NCBI GenBank assembly: GCA_964580055.1
Contig: CAZOJI010000004.1
Coordinates: 78,358 to 142,357 of the forward strand
Source: JBDGYW01 sp964580055
Lineage (GTDB): Bacteria > Gemmatimonadota > Gemmatimonadetes > Gemmatimonadales > GWC2-71-9
Direction of reading: 5' to 3'
Length of the DNA: 64,000 nt
The position numbers and the translations under genes were made by a program. Shown one piece after another: positions 40,764 through 50,827 of this stretch. How positions within the stretch are numbered: position 1 is the stretch's first letter; each line of letters opens with the position of its first letter. The notes beneath the pieces are model-generated. The model searched no databases, was not told where the DNA came from, and saw nothing but the letters and a program-made list of their open reading frames with translations.

Positions 40764-43430
40764 ATGGACTTTTCGCGCCGTTTCGCCTCTCGCTTGCTCG
40801 TGATTGTCTTTCTCTTCGCAGCTTGCTTCGTTTCGTTCAGCGCCGCTCAGGTTACTCCCCCCGAGGAGTTCCTCGGTTTCGAGGTGGGCGCCGACTTCCA
40901 CTTGATAACCTACGAGCAGGTGGCCGGCTACATCGAGCTGCTCGAGAATCAGACGCAACGCCTGAGCGTATTCGACGCGGGCCCGACCTCGTACGGCAGG
41001 CGTCAGAAGTACGCCGTGATCAGCTCCGCGGAGAATCTGGCCAACCTCGATCACCATAAGGAGGTGGCGCGGAGGCTGAGCCTCGCCAGAGATGTTTCAG
41101 AGATTGAGGCGCGCACGATGGCCGACGAGGGTGTTGCCGTAGTCTGGATCGACGGAGGTCTGCACGCCTCGGAGGTCGTGGGATCCAATATGCAGGTTCA
41201 GCTCGCGTACGACGTGGTTACCAATGAGGACCCGGCCACTCAGCGCATCCGCGACAATGTCATCGTCGTGATGGTGTGGACGAATCCCGATGGGATGACG
41301 ATGATCGCCGACTGGTACAACGGGAACGTCGGCACGCTGTACGAAATGAGCCGGCCGCCTTTCCTCTATCAGAAGTACGCGGGTCACGACAATAACCGCG
41401 AATCGCATATCGCGAACCTGCAGGAGACCCGGAACACCAACAGGCTGGTGAACCAGGAATGGTTCCCCGTCTTCTACTATAACCAGCACCAGACCGGTCC
41501 CTTTCCATGCCGCATCTTCATCGCTCCGACGGCGGAGCCCGCGAACCCCAACGTGCACCCGCTAGTGAGGAGATACGAGAATCTCCTGGGGACCGTGGGC
41601 GCGAAGGCGATGGAGGAAGAGGGGCTGGCCGGCGTGATCTCGCGCAGCAACTACGACTACTACTACACGGGCTCGGTGTTGGCTATTGCCGAAGGGCACA
41701 ACATCCCGTCGCTTTTGACCGAGACCCAGAATTACGGGTACGCCACGCCACATCACTATACGCTCTCAGATTTCCCCGAGCAGCACAGGGATCTCGTACC
41801 AGGCCAATTCTACCCCAACCCATGGATGGGTGGCTGGTGGCGGTTTGCCGATCAGATCCTCTACAACCACACCGTAGCGATGTCGATATTCGAGCTGGCG
41901 TCGTATTACAAGGCCGACTTCATGTTCGCCAAATGGCAGATGGCAAACGACGTGATCGAGCGCTTCGAGAGCGAGCCGCCATACGGCTGGATCTTCCCCG
42001 CCGATCAGCGCGACCCTAACACGACCGATATGTTGATGGAGCGCTTCTTGTTGCACGGCTTCGAGATCCACATTGCCGAAGAGCCGTTCGAGCACGAAGG
42101 CGTGTCGTATGGAGCCGGGTCCTACATTGTTCTGACCAGCCAGCCGTTTGGACTCTATGTGAAGAACCTGCTCGAGCGACAGGACTTCCCTGATCTCCGG
42201 AAACATCCTCACCTCTGGCAGGGGCAGCCCAGGGCGAGCCGCTACATCGACGAGGAGACAGGCGAGGAGATCCTGCCGCCGCTCTTGCCCTACGACAACG
42301 CGGGTTGGACAATGCCGCTCTTGATGGGCATAGAGAGCCACGTGATGAGCACGCCGCTGGAAACGAACATGCGGCTGTTGAGCGAGACTCCCGCTCTGGA
42401 AGCCTCCGTGAGCGGCGGCGGATCGCGTGTGGCTGTTTCTCGCGCCGACAACAACAGCTACAAGGCGGTTAACCGCATACAGGCGGCAGGCGGCAGAGTG
42501 AGTGCAGCGCTCGAGGAGTTCACGCTCGGCGGAACGCGTTACCCGGCCGGTACTTTCATCGTGGATCGTTCGAGCATATCGGGGAGAGCCTTGAGTGACA
42601 TCGCGGCTTCCACTCATGTCGACATGCGGGGAAGGGCCCCCAACGTCAGATCGGAAAGGCTCCCAACGCCGAGGATAGGCCTGTACCAATCCTGGATGGC
42701 GAACATGGACGCGGGTTGGATCAAGTTCTTGTTCGACGAATACGAGTTTCCCTACAAGGACATCCGCGACGCGGATGTACGCGTGGGTCGCCTGCGCGAC
42801 CGGTTCGACGTGATCGTGTTGCCCGACATGAGTCCGCAGCGAATAGTCGACGGTCATGCGAAGGGAACCATGCCGCCGGACTACGTGGGCGGCATAACCG
42901 AAGTGGGTCTGGCCAACCTTAAGCAGTTCGTCGAGGATGGCGGCATGCTCGTTTGCAACAAGACATCGCTCGAACTGGCACTCGAGTCGTTCGACCTGCC
43001 CATCGAGAATACGCTCCGGGGTGTGCCGAGGAGCGAGTTTTTCGTGCCCGGATCGATACTGCGTATGGACTATGACGCCAGCCACCCGCTGGCCTACGGC
43101 ATGGAGCCGAGCAGTATCGGGTACATATCCGGTCAGTACGCACTCGAGATTGTTGCGCACGACAATGGAGTCGAAGAGGAAGACGGCGGAGGGGAGGCTG
43201 CGCTCACTGGAATGGCGCCGGGCATCCACGTGGTTGGCCGGTTCCCCCATGAATCGCTCTTGTTGAGCGGTTTCCTCGCCGGCGGGGAAAGGCTGCACGG
43301 CAAAGCGTCGGTGATAGAAGCAGAGGTCGGTGAAGGTCGCGTTGTGTTGTTCGGTTTCAACGTGTCGAACCGAGCGCAGGCCCACGCCACTCACAAGTTG
43401 CTGTACAATGCAGTGTTCAGAGGCCGTTAG
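40764..43430 (+). CDS. Secreted M14-family zinc carboxypeptidase-like protein (large), second copy
   Basis: An 888-residue exported peptidase: signal peptide (about 1-28, cleaved after FSAAQ), M14 catalytic domain with H134xxE137 in IDGGLHASEVVGS, TNPDGM, and NQHQTGPFPCR. The C-terminal part (about 620-888) has a Rossmann-like amidotransferase-type region (FDVIVLPDMSPQRIV, LKQFVEDGGMLVCNKTSLELAL), closely resembling the partial gene at the right end of the window. A GGAGG-like site precedes the ATG. In the 183 bases before it no other feature is clear. Confidence 0.85.
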   Translation: MDFSRRFASRLLVIVFLFAACFVSFSAAQVTPPEEFLGFEVGADFHLITYEQVAGYIELLENQTQRLSVFDAGPTSYGRRQKYAVISSAENLANLDHHKEVARRLSLARDVSEIEARTMADEGVAVVWIDGGLHASEVVGSNMQVQLAYDVVTNEDPATQRIRDNVIVVMVWTNPDGMTMIADWYNGNVGTLYEMSRPPFLYQKYAGHDNNRESHIANLQETRNTNRLVNQEWFPVFYYNQHQTGPFPCRIFIAPTAEPANPNVHPLVRRYENLLGTVGAKAMEEEGLAGVISRSNYDYYYTGSVLAIAEGHNIPSLLTETQNYGYATPHHYTLSDFPEQHRDLVPGQFYPNPWMGGWWRFADQILYNHTVAMSIFELASYYKADFMFAKWQMANDVIERFESEPPYGWIFPADQRDPNTTDMLMERFLLHGFEIHIAEEPFEHEGVSYGAGSYIVLTSQPFGLYVKNLLERQDFPDLRKHPHLWQGQPRASRYIDEETGEEILPPLLPYDNAGWTMPLLMGIESHVMSTPLETNMRLLSETPALEASVSGGGSRVAVSRADNNSYKAVNRIQAAGGRVSAALEEFTLGGTRYPAGTFIVDRSSISGRALSDIAASTHVDMRGRAPNVRSERLPTPRIGLYQSWMANMDAGWIKFLFDEYEFPYKDIRDADVRVGRLRDRFDVIVLPDMSPQRIVDGHAKGTMPPDYVGGITEVGLANLKQFVEDGGMLVCNKTSLELALESFDLPIENTLRGVPRSEFFVPGSILRMDYDASHPLAYGMEPSSIGYISGQYALEIVAHDNGVEEEDGGGEAALTGMAPGIHVVGRFPHESLLLSGFLAGGERLHGKASVIEAEVGEGRVVLFGFNVSNRAQAHATHKLLYNAVFRGR

Positions 43431-44055
43431 TATCGTCCGCTCCAGCGGTACGCCACCTGCATTGCGGGCCCGCGTGGCTTCAACCCTGACTGTCTGGCTT
43501 GCCGCTGCTCTTTGCGCACCGGGCCCAGCGTTGACCCAGGAGATTTCAATGAAGGAAATCATCGATTTCCGAAAACCGCAAACAGCGGATTGGACCACGG
43601 TAAATGATGTCGTGATGGGCGGAAGATCTGCCAGCGACATGGAACTGACTGATGAGGGTACCGCTGTCTTCAGCGGTTTCCTCTCGTTGGAGAACAACGG
43701 CGGATTCGCTTCAACGCGGGCGATCTTTGAGAGCTTGGACCTTACCGGCTTTTCGGGCCTCAGGCTTCGGGTAAAGGGTGACGGCCGGCGCTATCAGCTG
43801 CGAATTCGCACAGACGGCGATTACGACGGGATCGCGTACCGGTCCGATTTCGCCACCGAAGCGGGCGAGTGGACTGAGATGTTCCTCTCCTTCGATTCGT
43901 TCGAGCCCACTTTCAGGGGCCGAGTTCTGCGGAGCGCGCCCTCCCTCGACCCGGCGTCCATTCGACAGATCGGCTTTCTGATCGGCGACGAGGTCGAAGG
44001 AGCGTTCCGTTTGGAGATAGCCTGGATTTCGGCTGTGCTCTCCGATCAGTCGTAA
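43408..44055 (+). CDS. Exported CIA30 (NDUFAF1-like) domain protein
   Basis: A 215-residue protein with a signal peptide (about 1-45, ending near PALTQE) and a CIA30 domain: DWTTVNDVVMGGRSASDMEL, then FSGFLSLENNGGFASTR, LRLRVKGDGRRYQLRIR and a C-terminal IGFLIGDEVEGAFRLEIAWI. CIA30 is a jelly-roll, carbohydrate-binding-like fold, and bacterial exported forms have no settled role. ATG 43408 lies inside the end of the M14 gene (23-base overlap), so the two are probably co-translated. Confidence 0.85.
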   Translation: MQCSEAVSIVRSSGTPPALRARVASTLTVWLAAALCAPGPALTQEISMKEIIDFRKPQTADWTTVNDVVMGGRSASDMELTDEGTAVFSGFLSLENNGGFASTRAIFESLDLTGFSGLRLRVKGDGRRYQLRIRTDGDYDGIAYRSDFATEAGEWTEMFLSFDSFEPTFRGRVLRSAPSLDPASIRQIGFLIGDEVEGAFRLEIAWISAVLSDQS

Positions 44056-44086
44056 ACGTCCACGTTCACCTGGATCTGCGACAGGC

Positions 44087-46573
44087 TCATTGCTGCTCGT
44101 CTTCCCCCTTCACGTACCGATCGAACCACTCCAACCAGCGCGCCCACATGTCCAGGTTGTTCTCGATAGCGCGTGGAGTGTGTGACTCGAACGGATACAT
44201 GTACAACACCGCCGTCTTGCCCAATCCCGTGAGCGCTTGCATCAGTCGCTCGGATTGAATCGGGAAGGTGCCGGTATTGTTGTCGTCCGCTCCGTGATAC
44301 ATCAACAGCGGAGTGTTGATCTGATCGGCTCTGAAGAACGGCGACATCTCGAAATAAATGTGCGGCGCTTCCCATATGTCTCTTCGCTCCGCCTGAAACC
44401 CCATCGGCGTCAGTGTGCGGTTGTAGGCGCCGTCGCCGGCGATTCCGGCCTTGAAGTAGGGGGTGTGAGCCAGCAAATTCGCGGTCGCGAACGCGCCGTA
44501 ACTGTGTCCCCCGTGACCGATGCGGTCGATGTCGATGTAGCCGAGTGTATCGACGGCGCGGACCGATCCGTACACGGCATCGACCATGTTCGAGATGTAG
44601 GTGTCATTGTAGTTCTCACCCACAACGGGAATGTCGGGATACACGATCGCGTAACCTTGGGTGAGCCAGATGTCGGACCAGCGGAGCCAGCTCAGATGTG
44701 TGAACTCATTGTGGTTTCGTGACCGCAGCGCAGAGTTCTGGTACTCTTCCGCTGTTTCGAACTCGCGGGGATAGGTCCAGAAGACCGCGGGTACACGCTG
44801 GCCCTCGCGATAGCTCGTTGGCAGTGAGATTCGCCCCTGTACCTCGATGCCGTCCCGCCGCCGGTACTCAAAATCGATGCGGCGTGCCGCCGTGACGTGA
44901 GGGAAGGGGTCCACGTTGTTCGTGAGATTCTCCATCGATCCATCGGCTGTCCAGAGGTAACTGTCCGGGAAATCGTTTTTGGATTCGCGGCTCACTATCA
45001 TCCGGTTCATTTCCCGATCCAGCGCCACCAGCGGACGATCGAACGAATCCTTGGCGCCCTCGAACAGACGTTCTGTCGATCCGTCCCGCAGGGATACCCG
45101 ATCCACGAAGGGCTGCGGTCTGAGGTCCTCCCTGTACCCGGAACCCTGGAGGTAAACGGACTGGCCGTTGCTGGAGAGCAGCACGTAGCCCCCTCCATTC
45201 GATGTCCTGCCGGTCTTCAGCTCGCCGGGGAGCGAGAGGAGTTCGTCCGGGTCATAGAAATCCACGAACAGATTGCGGGTCGGGTTCCGTCGCCTGAGGT
45301 CGAATTGGGCAATGCCACGTTCTCCGTCCTTGGTTACAGTGACGAATACGTGGCGACCGTCGGGCGAGTACCTGAGCTCGCTCATTGGGTCCTCGCTCTC
45401 GGCGATCACCTGGGCAGTCGACGTGTCGAACGGCGCGACCAGCATTTTCAACAAGTCTCCGCGCGTCTCGCCGTCCTCACTCTCCTCTTCGCGCAGGAGA
45501 TACGTCAGTGCCGAGCCGTCGCGGCGCGGGCGCCATGACCACTCCCGCGGCTCCTCGTCGTCGCCGTTTCGCCGTCGCGTTTCCCGCAGGGGGCGGTGAT
45601 GGACGGTGGAGTTGAGGTTTCCGTCGCGATCGAGCACCTCGGTTGTTCGGGGGAAGCCCGAATAGGGGGCTATATACGAGAAAGGGCGCTCGATCTTGGT
45701 GGCCAAAAGGTGTTGTCCGTCGGGGCTCAGCTCGATCGACTCGTACATCCCCGGTTCGCCGATCAGCCTGGGCGGCTGTCCGGGAGCCAGCTCCGCGATC
45801 TGGCTCTTGGTGTAGAACTCGAACAGCGCGCCGTCGTGTTCGTCGCGAAGCAGAAAAGGATACGTCGGGTTGGGCTTCGGTTCGTCTCGAGTCCGCCGGA
45901 TCATCGGGGTCGAAGGAACGGAGTCGCGTGCGGGCTCGGCACCGCGGTCAGACGGAACCAACAACGTCAAGATCGAACCTTCCGGCGTCCACTGCACCAT
46001 GCGTGACGGCACGCTTCCCTGACCCCGGTACGTCGTACCGATGGTAGCCATGATGCGGGCGTCGCTGACCGGGCCGAGCTCGCCCGTCGTCACCTCGGCC
46101 ACCCACAACTGGGTGCCGCTTCTCAGGTGCGCGAGAAACGCCAGCCGGTGCCCATCGGGAGACCACATGAAATCGGACCCGAATGCGCCGTCCGGCAGCT
46201 CGAAGTCCTGAAACTCCCTCTCGCTCAGAGAGTAGACGCGGAACCCGTAGATGCCGAAGGTGTCGAGGCGCCACCGGCGGTCGGTCCGTGGCCGGATCTC
46301 CAGCATCGCCAACCTGTAGGTCTCCTCCGCCATGCGCTCGAGCGTCGATAGCTCGGTATGAAATGGGATGAGGAAATGGTCGCCGTCAGGGCTCATGTGA
46401 TCGAGCGTGGCGTAGTTCCTGTCGGTGTCGAACAGCTCCTGGACGCTCGGGTCCGGCAGAATATATCTGTCGTTTTCTCCCTGAGCCCGCGTCGATACCG
46501 GGAGAGACAGAAGGGGCAGCAACACGAGAAAACAAACGACGGAGGAGGCGGCGAAGGACCGGCTACTTATCAT
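44087..46573 (-). CDS. Secreted S9-family prolyl oligopeptidase-like serine peptidase
   Basis: An 828-residue exported peptidase. The signal peptide is about 1-29 (VVCFLVLLPLLSLPVSTRAQG); a seven-bladed propeller follows, then the alpha/beta hydrolase domain with nucleophile Ser691 in GHGGHSYGAFA, the Asp in MYHGADDNNTG and the His in PFESHTPRA. I set the start at MISSRSFAASS with an AGAGG site rather than the longer upstream frame, which lies in a repeat. It shares its orientation with the C69 peptidase to its right. Confidence 0.87.
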   Translation of the reverse strand: MISSRSFAASSVVCFLVLLPLLSLPVSTRAQGENDRYILPDPSVQELFDTDRNYATLDHMSPDGDHFLIPFHTELSTLERMAEETYRLAMLEIRPRTDRRWRLDTFGIYGFRVYSLSEREFQDFELPDGAFGSDFMWSPDGHRLAFLAHLRSGTQLWVAEVTTGELGPVSDARIMATIGTTYRGQGSVPSRMVQWTPEGSILTLLVPSDRGAEPARDSVPSTPMIRRTRDEPKPNPTYPFLLRDEHDGALFEFYTKSQIAELAPGQPPRLIGEPGMYESIELSPDGQHLLATKIERPFSYIAPYSGFPRTTEVLDRDGNLNSTVHHRPLRETRRRNGDDEEPREWSWRPRRDGSALTYLLREEESEDGETRGDLLKMLVAPFDTSTAQVIAESEDPMSELRYSPDGRHVFVTVTKDGERGIAQFDLRRRNPTRNLFVDFYDPDELLSLPGELKTGRTSNGGGYVLLSSNGQSVYLQGSGYREDLRPQPFVDRVSLRDGSTERLFEGAKDSFDRPLVALDREMNRMIVSRESKNDFPDSYLWTADGSMENLTNNVDPFPHVTAARRIDFEYRRRDGIEVQGRISLPTSYREGQRVPAVFWTYPREFETAEEYQNSALRSRNHNEFTHLSWLRWSDIWLTQGYAIVYPDIPVVGENYNDTYISNMVDAVYGSVRAVDTLGYIDIDRIGHGGHSYGAFATANLLAHTPYFKAGIAGDGAYNRTLTPMGFQAERRDIWEAPHIYFEMSPFFRADQINTPLLMYHGADDNNTGTFPIQSERLMQALTGLGKTAVLYMYPFESHTPRAIENNLDMWARWLEWFDRYVKGEDEQQ

Positions 46574-46587
46574 TGGAGCCTCTTGGT

Positions 46588-46690
46588 TGAGTGACAAACT
46601 GCAGGCCGCGCAGGGGGAGTGCTTTGGCATAGCATATTGCGTCGAACTGGGCGCCGCAAAGGGAGAATGGCCCGGCGGAACGCGCGCTCG
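46588..46690. repeat. Intergenic repeat family, copy C (between C69 and S9 peptidase genes)
   Basis: Contains GACAAACTGCAGGCCGCGCAGGGGG and then a second, similar unit (GTCGAACTGGGCGCCGCAAAGGG, GGCCCGGCGGAACGC). The core ACTGCAGGCCGCG is shared with copies A and B at 29266-29530. It lies between the C69 peptidase stop and the S9 start. Confidence 0.6.
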
Positions 46691-46699
46691 CGAGGGCTG

Positions 46700-48361
46700 C
46701 TAATGCGAGTACCCCGTTTCCACAACGTGCCAGAAGAACTCGTGATACCTGTCCACGATCTCTTCCATGGCGGCCTTGCTGTATTCGGTCAAATACTGCT
46801 GTGCTGTCTCGGGGTTCTGTTCGTAAAGTTCCAACGCCCTCGCTTCCACCTCCGCCTCCTCGCCGAAGAACCGCTGCTCCAGTGGGTCGCGCCAAGCGCG
46901 CAGCTCCTCCGTGAAGTGCCTGAACCTGAGGTGCATCACATTGAAGACCGAGCGCACCGCCCAATAGGCCGAGTTGTGTTGGTAGGCGTCTTGGTTGTAC
47001 GTCGAGTACAACGGTGAGATCTCGCTCGCTCCGGCGTACACCGGTGTGAAGGTGCTGACGTACTGATTGCAGACGTAGAACCAATACTTTCCGCCGATCC
47101 AGTCCGGCAGCCAGTCCCGAACCTGCCCGACGAACCCGTAACCGCCGGTCGACCGCGCTACCTGACGGTTGTGCGGAATGTCGAGTAGCGCGCGCCAGTC
47201 CGCACTGGGGAAGGGCGTGGTGAGCGGGCTCTTTTTGAAACCGCCGTTGCCGTCGGGAACCAACCAGTCCAGGTCCGCTGTGTTGTCGTACACCGTTCCC
47301 TCGAACACTGACCTCTGGAACGTCATGATGTCCTGCACCGTGACCGGGTTGTCAGGCTTTGCAGATAACGGCAGGTACGAGGTCGGGAAGCGGCGAGTAT
47401 GGTAGGGATCGTAAGGATCGGTCTGAACCATGTCGAGGTCGCGCCCCGAAGGCGTCCTCCAGCTCGGCGCAAATGTCTGGTAGAAGTGCCACATCCGCGA
47501 TAGCTGACCGTCGCTTGGATAGTCGGCGTAGGCGTCGTGGAATCGGAAAGGCTCCCCGCTCGACGGATCATACCACCCCATGTCGATGGCCGCCTGCTTG
47601 TAGTTGGATGAACCCAGAAACCACTCCGGATCGGACAGGTCGACGTCGCGAATGAGGTGGGTGTTAGTCAAGACGATCATGTGGTCGTCAGGGATACGCT
47701 GCGCAACCCATATCGCGCCGGGAGTTCCGCTGCCGCGTTGCCAGTTGTGTACCGGTACGCTGGCGACCTCGAGCAGCCACACCTGCTCGGGATCGGTTAT
47801 CAAGAGTCCCTCGCTCGCCATGCCGACGGATGTGAGAAAGCCGTATTCCTCCAGAAGCGATCCGATCAGCTGCACCGCCTCGTAAGCGGTCGAGCAGCGT
47901 TGCATTGCGAACAACTGAGCCATCTCTATCGTCATGATCTGCTCGCCCGTGTTGGCGAAGGCGGCGAGCTCGGACCTCTGATAGAGCGTCGACTCGGCGA
48001 TCATCAACTGGTGCTCGTTCATCTGCGGATAGCCGGTGTGTAGATACGCGTATGTATGCGGAACTTGAGGGATCTCCCCGATTACCGTTCCCCTGTGCTC
48101 GTAGCTGCTGCCGTCGGGCACATCCTGGAGGCCGTAGTACACCGGCGCCATCGAGCCTTCGGGCCAGTCTCTCGCGGGAACCACGTGCAGGCGGCTGTTG
48201 GCACAGCAGCCGTCGTGCGACGCGATGACGGAGCCGTCCGTAGAGGCCAGTCGACCGACTGCGATCGACGTGCAGTGGTCGTCGCAGCTTTGTGCCGTAG
48301 CCGGTAGGGTGACGGAAAGAGCCGCAATTGAGATGCATCCAGACATCATCCTCTGAATCAT
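46700..48361 (-). CDS. Exported C69-family dipeptidase (PepD-like)
   Basis: A 553-residue N-terminal-nucleophile peptidase. Behind a signal peptide (AALSVTLPATAQS), the C69 start is seen as CDDHCTSIAVGRLASTDGSVIASHDGC; Cys30 in CTSIAVG is the expected nucleophile after cleavage. IAESTLYQRSELAAF and WLLEVASVPVHNW are further family stretches. The enzyme should release amino acids from dipeptides in the periplasm. I set the start at ATG 48361 (GGGGAAG site). Two Cys residues close to the nucleophile are unusual and could form a disulfide. Confidence 0.87.
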   Translation of the reverse strand: MIQRMMSGCISIAALSVTLPATAQSCDDHCTSIAVGRLASTDGSVIASHDGCCANSRLHVVPARDWPEGSMAPVYYGLQDVPDGSSYEHRGTVIGEIPQVPHTYAYLHTGYPQMNEHQLMIAESTLYQRSELAAFANTGEQIMTIEMAQLFAMQRCSTAYEAVQLIGSLLEEYGFLTSVGMASEGLLITDPEQVWLLEVASVPVHNWQRGSGTPGAIWVAQRIPDDHMIVLTNTHLIRDVDLSDPEWFLGSSNYKQAAIDMGWYDPSSGEPFRFHDAYADYPSDGQLSRMWHFYQTFAPSWRTPSGRDLDMVQTDPYDPYHTRRFPTSYLPLSAKPDNPVTVQDIMTFQRSVFEGTVYDNTADLDWLVPDGNGGFKKSPLTTPFPSADWRALLDIPHNRQVARSTGGYGFVGQVRDWLPDWIGGKYWFYVCNQYVSTFTPVYAGASEISPLYSTYNQDAYQHNSAYWAVRSVFNVMHLRFRHFTEELRAWRDPLEQRFFGEEAEVEARALELYEQNPETAQQYLTEYSKAAMEEIVDRYHEFFWHVVETGYSH

Positions 48362-48533
48362 TTTGACTTCCCCGGTTTTTTGGTGATCAGACCCTTCATC
48401 ACAACTTGAAGTATGGCGCTCGTGGCTTGGAGAAGACAACCGGCGTTTGCGGCCCGTCAGTGCGCCGAGTTGATTTGACAATGCCTCCCCCAGACCGTAA
48501 GTGTAGGTGAAATCAAAATACGAGGGTGTAAAA

Positions 48534-50546
48534 GTGAGAAACCGTTCGTTCATTTCCGCTCTTGCTGTCACTGTGCTGCTCATTCTCTGCTCTTACTCTG
48601 AGCTTCCGGCACAAGTCAGCTTCTCCGACGGTCAGATGTATCTGAGCAGTGTGGGATCGCCACTGATGTCCCACGACGGAGAGTCCTTCTATTCTGTCGT
48701 GGATGCCTACGTTCCCGGGTACGGCAGAACCGGCCGCATGGTCAAACGCTTCGACCTGAACGGCGAGGTGCTCGATGAGGACCTGCCGGCGCTCCCGGTC
48801 AACATGTCGCCTGACGGGCGGTGGTCGGCGTTCATAGGGGAGCGTTCCGGTAGGCACGGGCTGTGGCTGTACGAAATCGAGGAGGACGACTACAGATTTC
48901 TGGCGCCTGCTCCGCGCAGCGATGCGTTTCTCGGGCATCGGGCAAACGAGAATCTTGTCTGGTCTCCTGACAGCAGGAGCATTGCGTACACCGCGGCTGA
49001 AGAAGAGCCGCAACCGGTGGAACCGGAAATAAAGGTCATATCACGGATTCTCTTCAAGACGCGCACGTCTTTCACGGACAATCTCAAGACGCACATCTTC
49101 GTGGTAGACGTAGACGACGGTAGCGCCAGGCAGTTGACAGACGGCGAGTATGACGAACACTCTCTTGTCTGGCATCCCGAGGGGTCGAAGATCGCGTTCG
49201 TCAGCAACAGGACCGACGATCCTGATGACAACCACAACAACGATATCTGGACTGTTGAGTTGGCCACCGGGCGGATAAGCGCCGTAACCCAAACTCCGGG
49301 AACGGAGTACGCCCCGGCGTGGTCGCCCGACGGCCGGTACCTTGCATATCGCGCCGGAGTCAGACCGATCAACACGAAGGACAGCCAGGCGGAGAACGCG
49401 CAGATCTTCGTCGTGCCGTCGGGTGGCGGAGGTCCGGTGGACCTCACCCAGGCACTCGACCGTCGCATCAGGACGTATGAGTGGTCGCCCGATTCCGACT
49501 TCATCTACTTCACCGCGAACAACAAGGGCGCGACGCATCTGTTCCGCGTATCGGTTTCGAGCAGAGAAATAGAGCAACTGGTCGACGGCGACGTGCGGGT
49601 CGGAGGCTTCGCAATCAGCCCGGAAGACGGCACGGTTGTCTACACCCTTTCGAGCCAAACCGACCCTGGGGAGCTGTGGAGAACGGCGGCGGACGGACGC
49701 CGCCCCCGGCAACTCACCCGCTACCAGGACGATTTCAAGAACAACGTCGTGATGTCGGTGCCGCAGGCGTTCTGGTTCGAGAGCTTCGACGGCACGATGG
49801 TGCAGGGGTGGCTGATGAAACCCAACCCGTTTGAGGAGGGACGAGAATATCCGCTCATACAGACTATACACGGTGGACCGCACGGGGCGTACGGGTATTC
49901 CATCTCGGCGTCAAATCAGCGCTTTGCCGAGCGGGGATTCGGAGTCCTCTACATAAACCCGCGCGGCAGCACCGGCTACGGGCAGAAGTTCGCCGACGGC
50001 ACGATCAATAATTGGGGCGGCGGTGACTACAGGGACCTGATGACCGGCCTCGACTACGTAATTGAGCACCACGACTGGATCGACGAAGACAGACTCGGCG
50101 TCACTGGCGGGAGCTACGGCGGATATATGACAAACTGGGTGATCACGCAGACCGACCGCTTCAAAGCGGCGGTGACAATGGCGAGCGTGAGCAACCTCAT
50201 CAGCTTTTACGGGAATTCTCTGTACCAGCTGCTCATCGAGACCGAGTTCCCCGGGGAGCTCTGGGACAACTACGATCTGTTATGGCATTGGTCACCGATG
50301 AAGCACGTGGAGAATGTGGTCACGCCGACACTGTTCATTCACGGTGAGAACGACCACGACGTCCCGATCACCCAGGCCGAGGAAATGTTCGTGGCACTCA
50401 AGAAACTGGGCGTTGAGTCCGTCTTCGTACGGTATCCCGGCGAGGGCCATGGATTCCGCCGGCCGGAACACTGGCAGGACGCAAGGCAACGCGCCATGGA
50501 CTGGTTTGTCCGATATCTCGAGCCGGACAGAATCGCGAGGAGATAA
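48534..50546 (+). CDS. Exported S9C-type dipeptidyl/acylaminoacyl peptidase
   Basis: A 670-residue serine peptidase: signal peptide (about 1-27, SALAVTVLLILCSYSELPAQ), a WD40-like propeller (for example LVWHPEGSKIAFVSNRTDD, YAPAWSPDGRYLAYRAG) and a C-terminal alpha/beta hydrolase with nucleophile Ser527 in GVTGGSYGGYMTNW, the Asp in IHGENDHDVP and the His in GEGHGFRRPEH. I chose GTG 48534 with a CGAGGG site; GTG 48507 nine codons upstream is an alternative. It is divergent from the C69 gene, with 172 bases between. Confidence 0.9.
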   Translation: MRNRSFISALAVTVLLILCSYSELPAQVSFSDGQMYLSSVGSPLMSHDGESFYSVVDAYVPGYGRTGRMVKRFDLNGEVLDEDLPALPVNMSPDGRWSAFIGERSGRHGLWLYEIEEDDYRFLAPAPRSDAFLGHRANENLVWSPDSRSIAYTAAEEEPQPVEPEIKVISRILFKTRTSFTDNLKTHIFVVDVDDGSARQLTDGEYDEHSLVWHPEGSKIAFVSNRTDDPDDNHNNDIWTVELATGRISAVTQTPGTEYAPAWSPDGRYLAYRAGVRPINTKDSQAENAQIFVVPSGGGGPVDLTQALDRRIRTYEWSPDSDFIYFTANNKGATHLFRVSVSSREIEQLVDGDVRVGGFAISPEDGTVVYTLSSQTDPGELWRTAADGRRPRQLTRYQDDFKNNVVMSVPQAFWFESFDGTMVQGWLMKPNPFEEGREYPLIQTIHGGPHGAYGYSISASNQRFAERGFGVLYINPRGSTGYGQKFADGTINNWGGGDYRDLMTGLDYVIEHHDWIDEDRLGVTGGSYGGYMTNWVITQTDRFKAAVTMASVSNLISFYGNSLYQLLIETEFPGELWDNYDLLWHWSPMKHVENVVTPTLFIHGENDHDVPITQAEEMFVALKKLGVESVFVRYPGEGHGFRRPEHWQDARQRAMDWFVRYLEPDRIARR

Positions 50547-50641
50547 CGGGTCAACGGTCCGATCCATCGCCGGGACAAGCTGCTGCAACGGTTTTCGTTG
50601 CGTGATCGATTCGATTGGGTTTGGGCGATCGCAACCGAGGT

Positions 50642-50758
50642 TGCTGCAATTCCGATGCGGAGCTATGCGCGGCAGTGTCCGGTTTCATATTCCAGGAGGT
50701 GATCTTCACCGTTCTCGACGGCCTCTCGCCTTTTGACAAAGACGTGATCAAGCCGTAA
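50642..50758 (+). pseudogene. Possible C-terminal remnant of an unidentified protein
   Basis: In the 280-base gap before the AOR gene, one frame reads DAELCAAVSGFIFQEVIFTV then LDGLSPFDKDVIKP and stops at TAA 50756-50758. It looks protein-like but I cannot name it, and a stop lies about 50 bases further upstream. Nothing else in 50547-50827 is recognisable. Confidence 0.25.
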
Positions 50759-50827
50759 CATCTCAACTGGCAAGTGCTCGACAGTTGTTCCAAAATCTGC
50801 TCACGGCATCCAGCTTTGGAGGACTTA

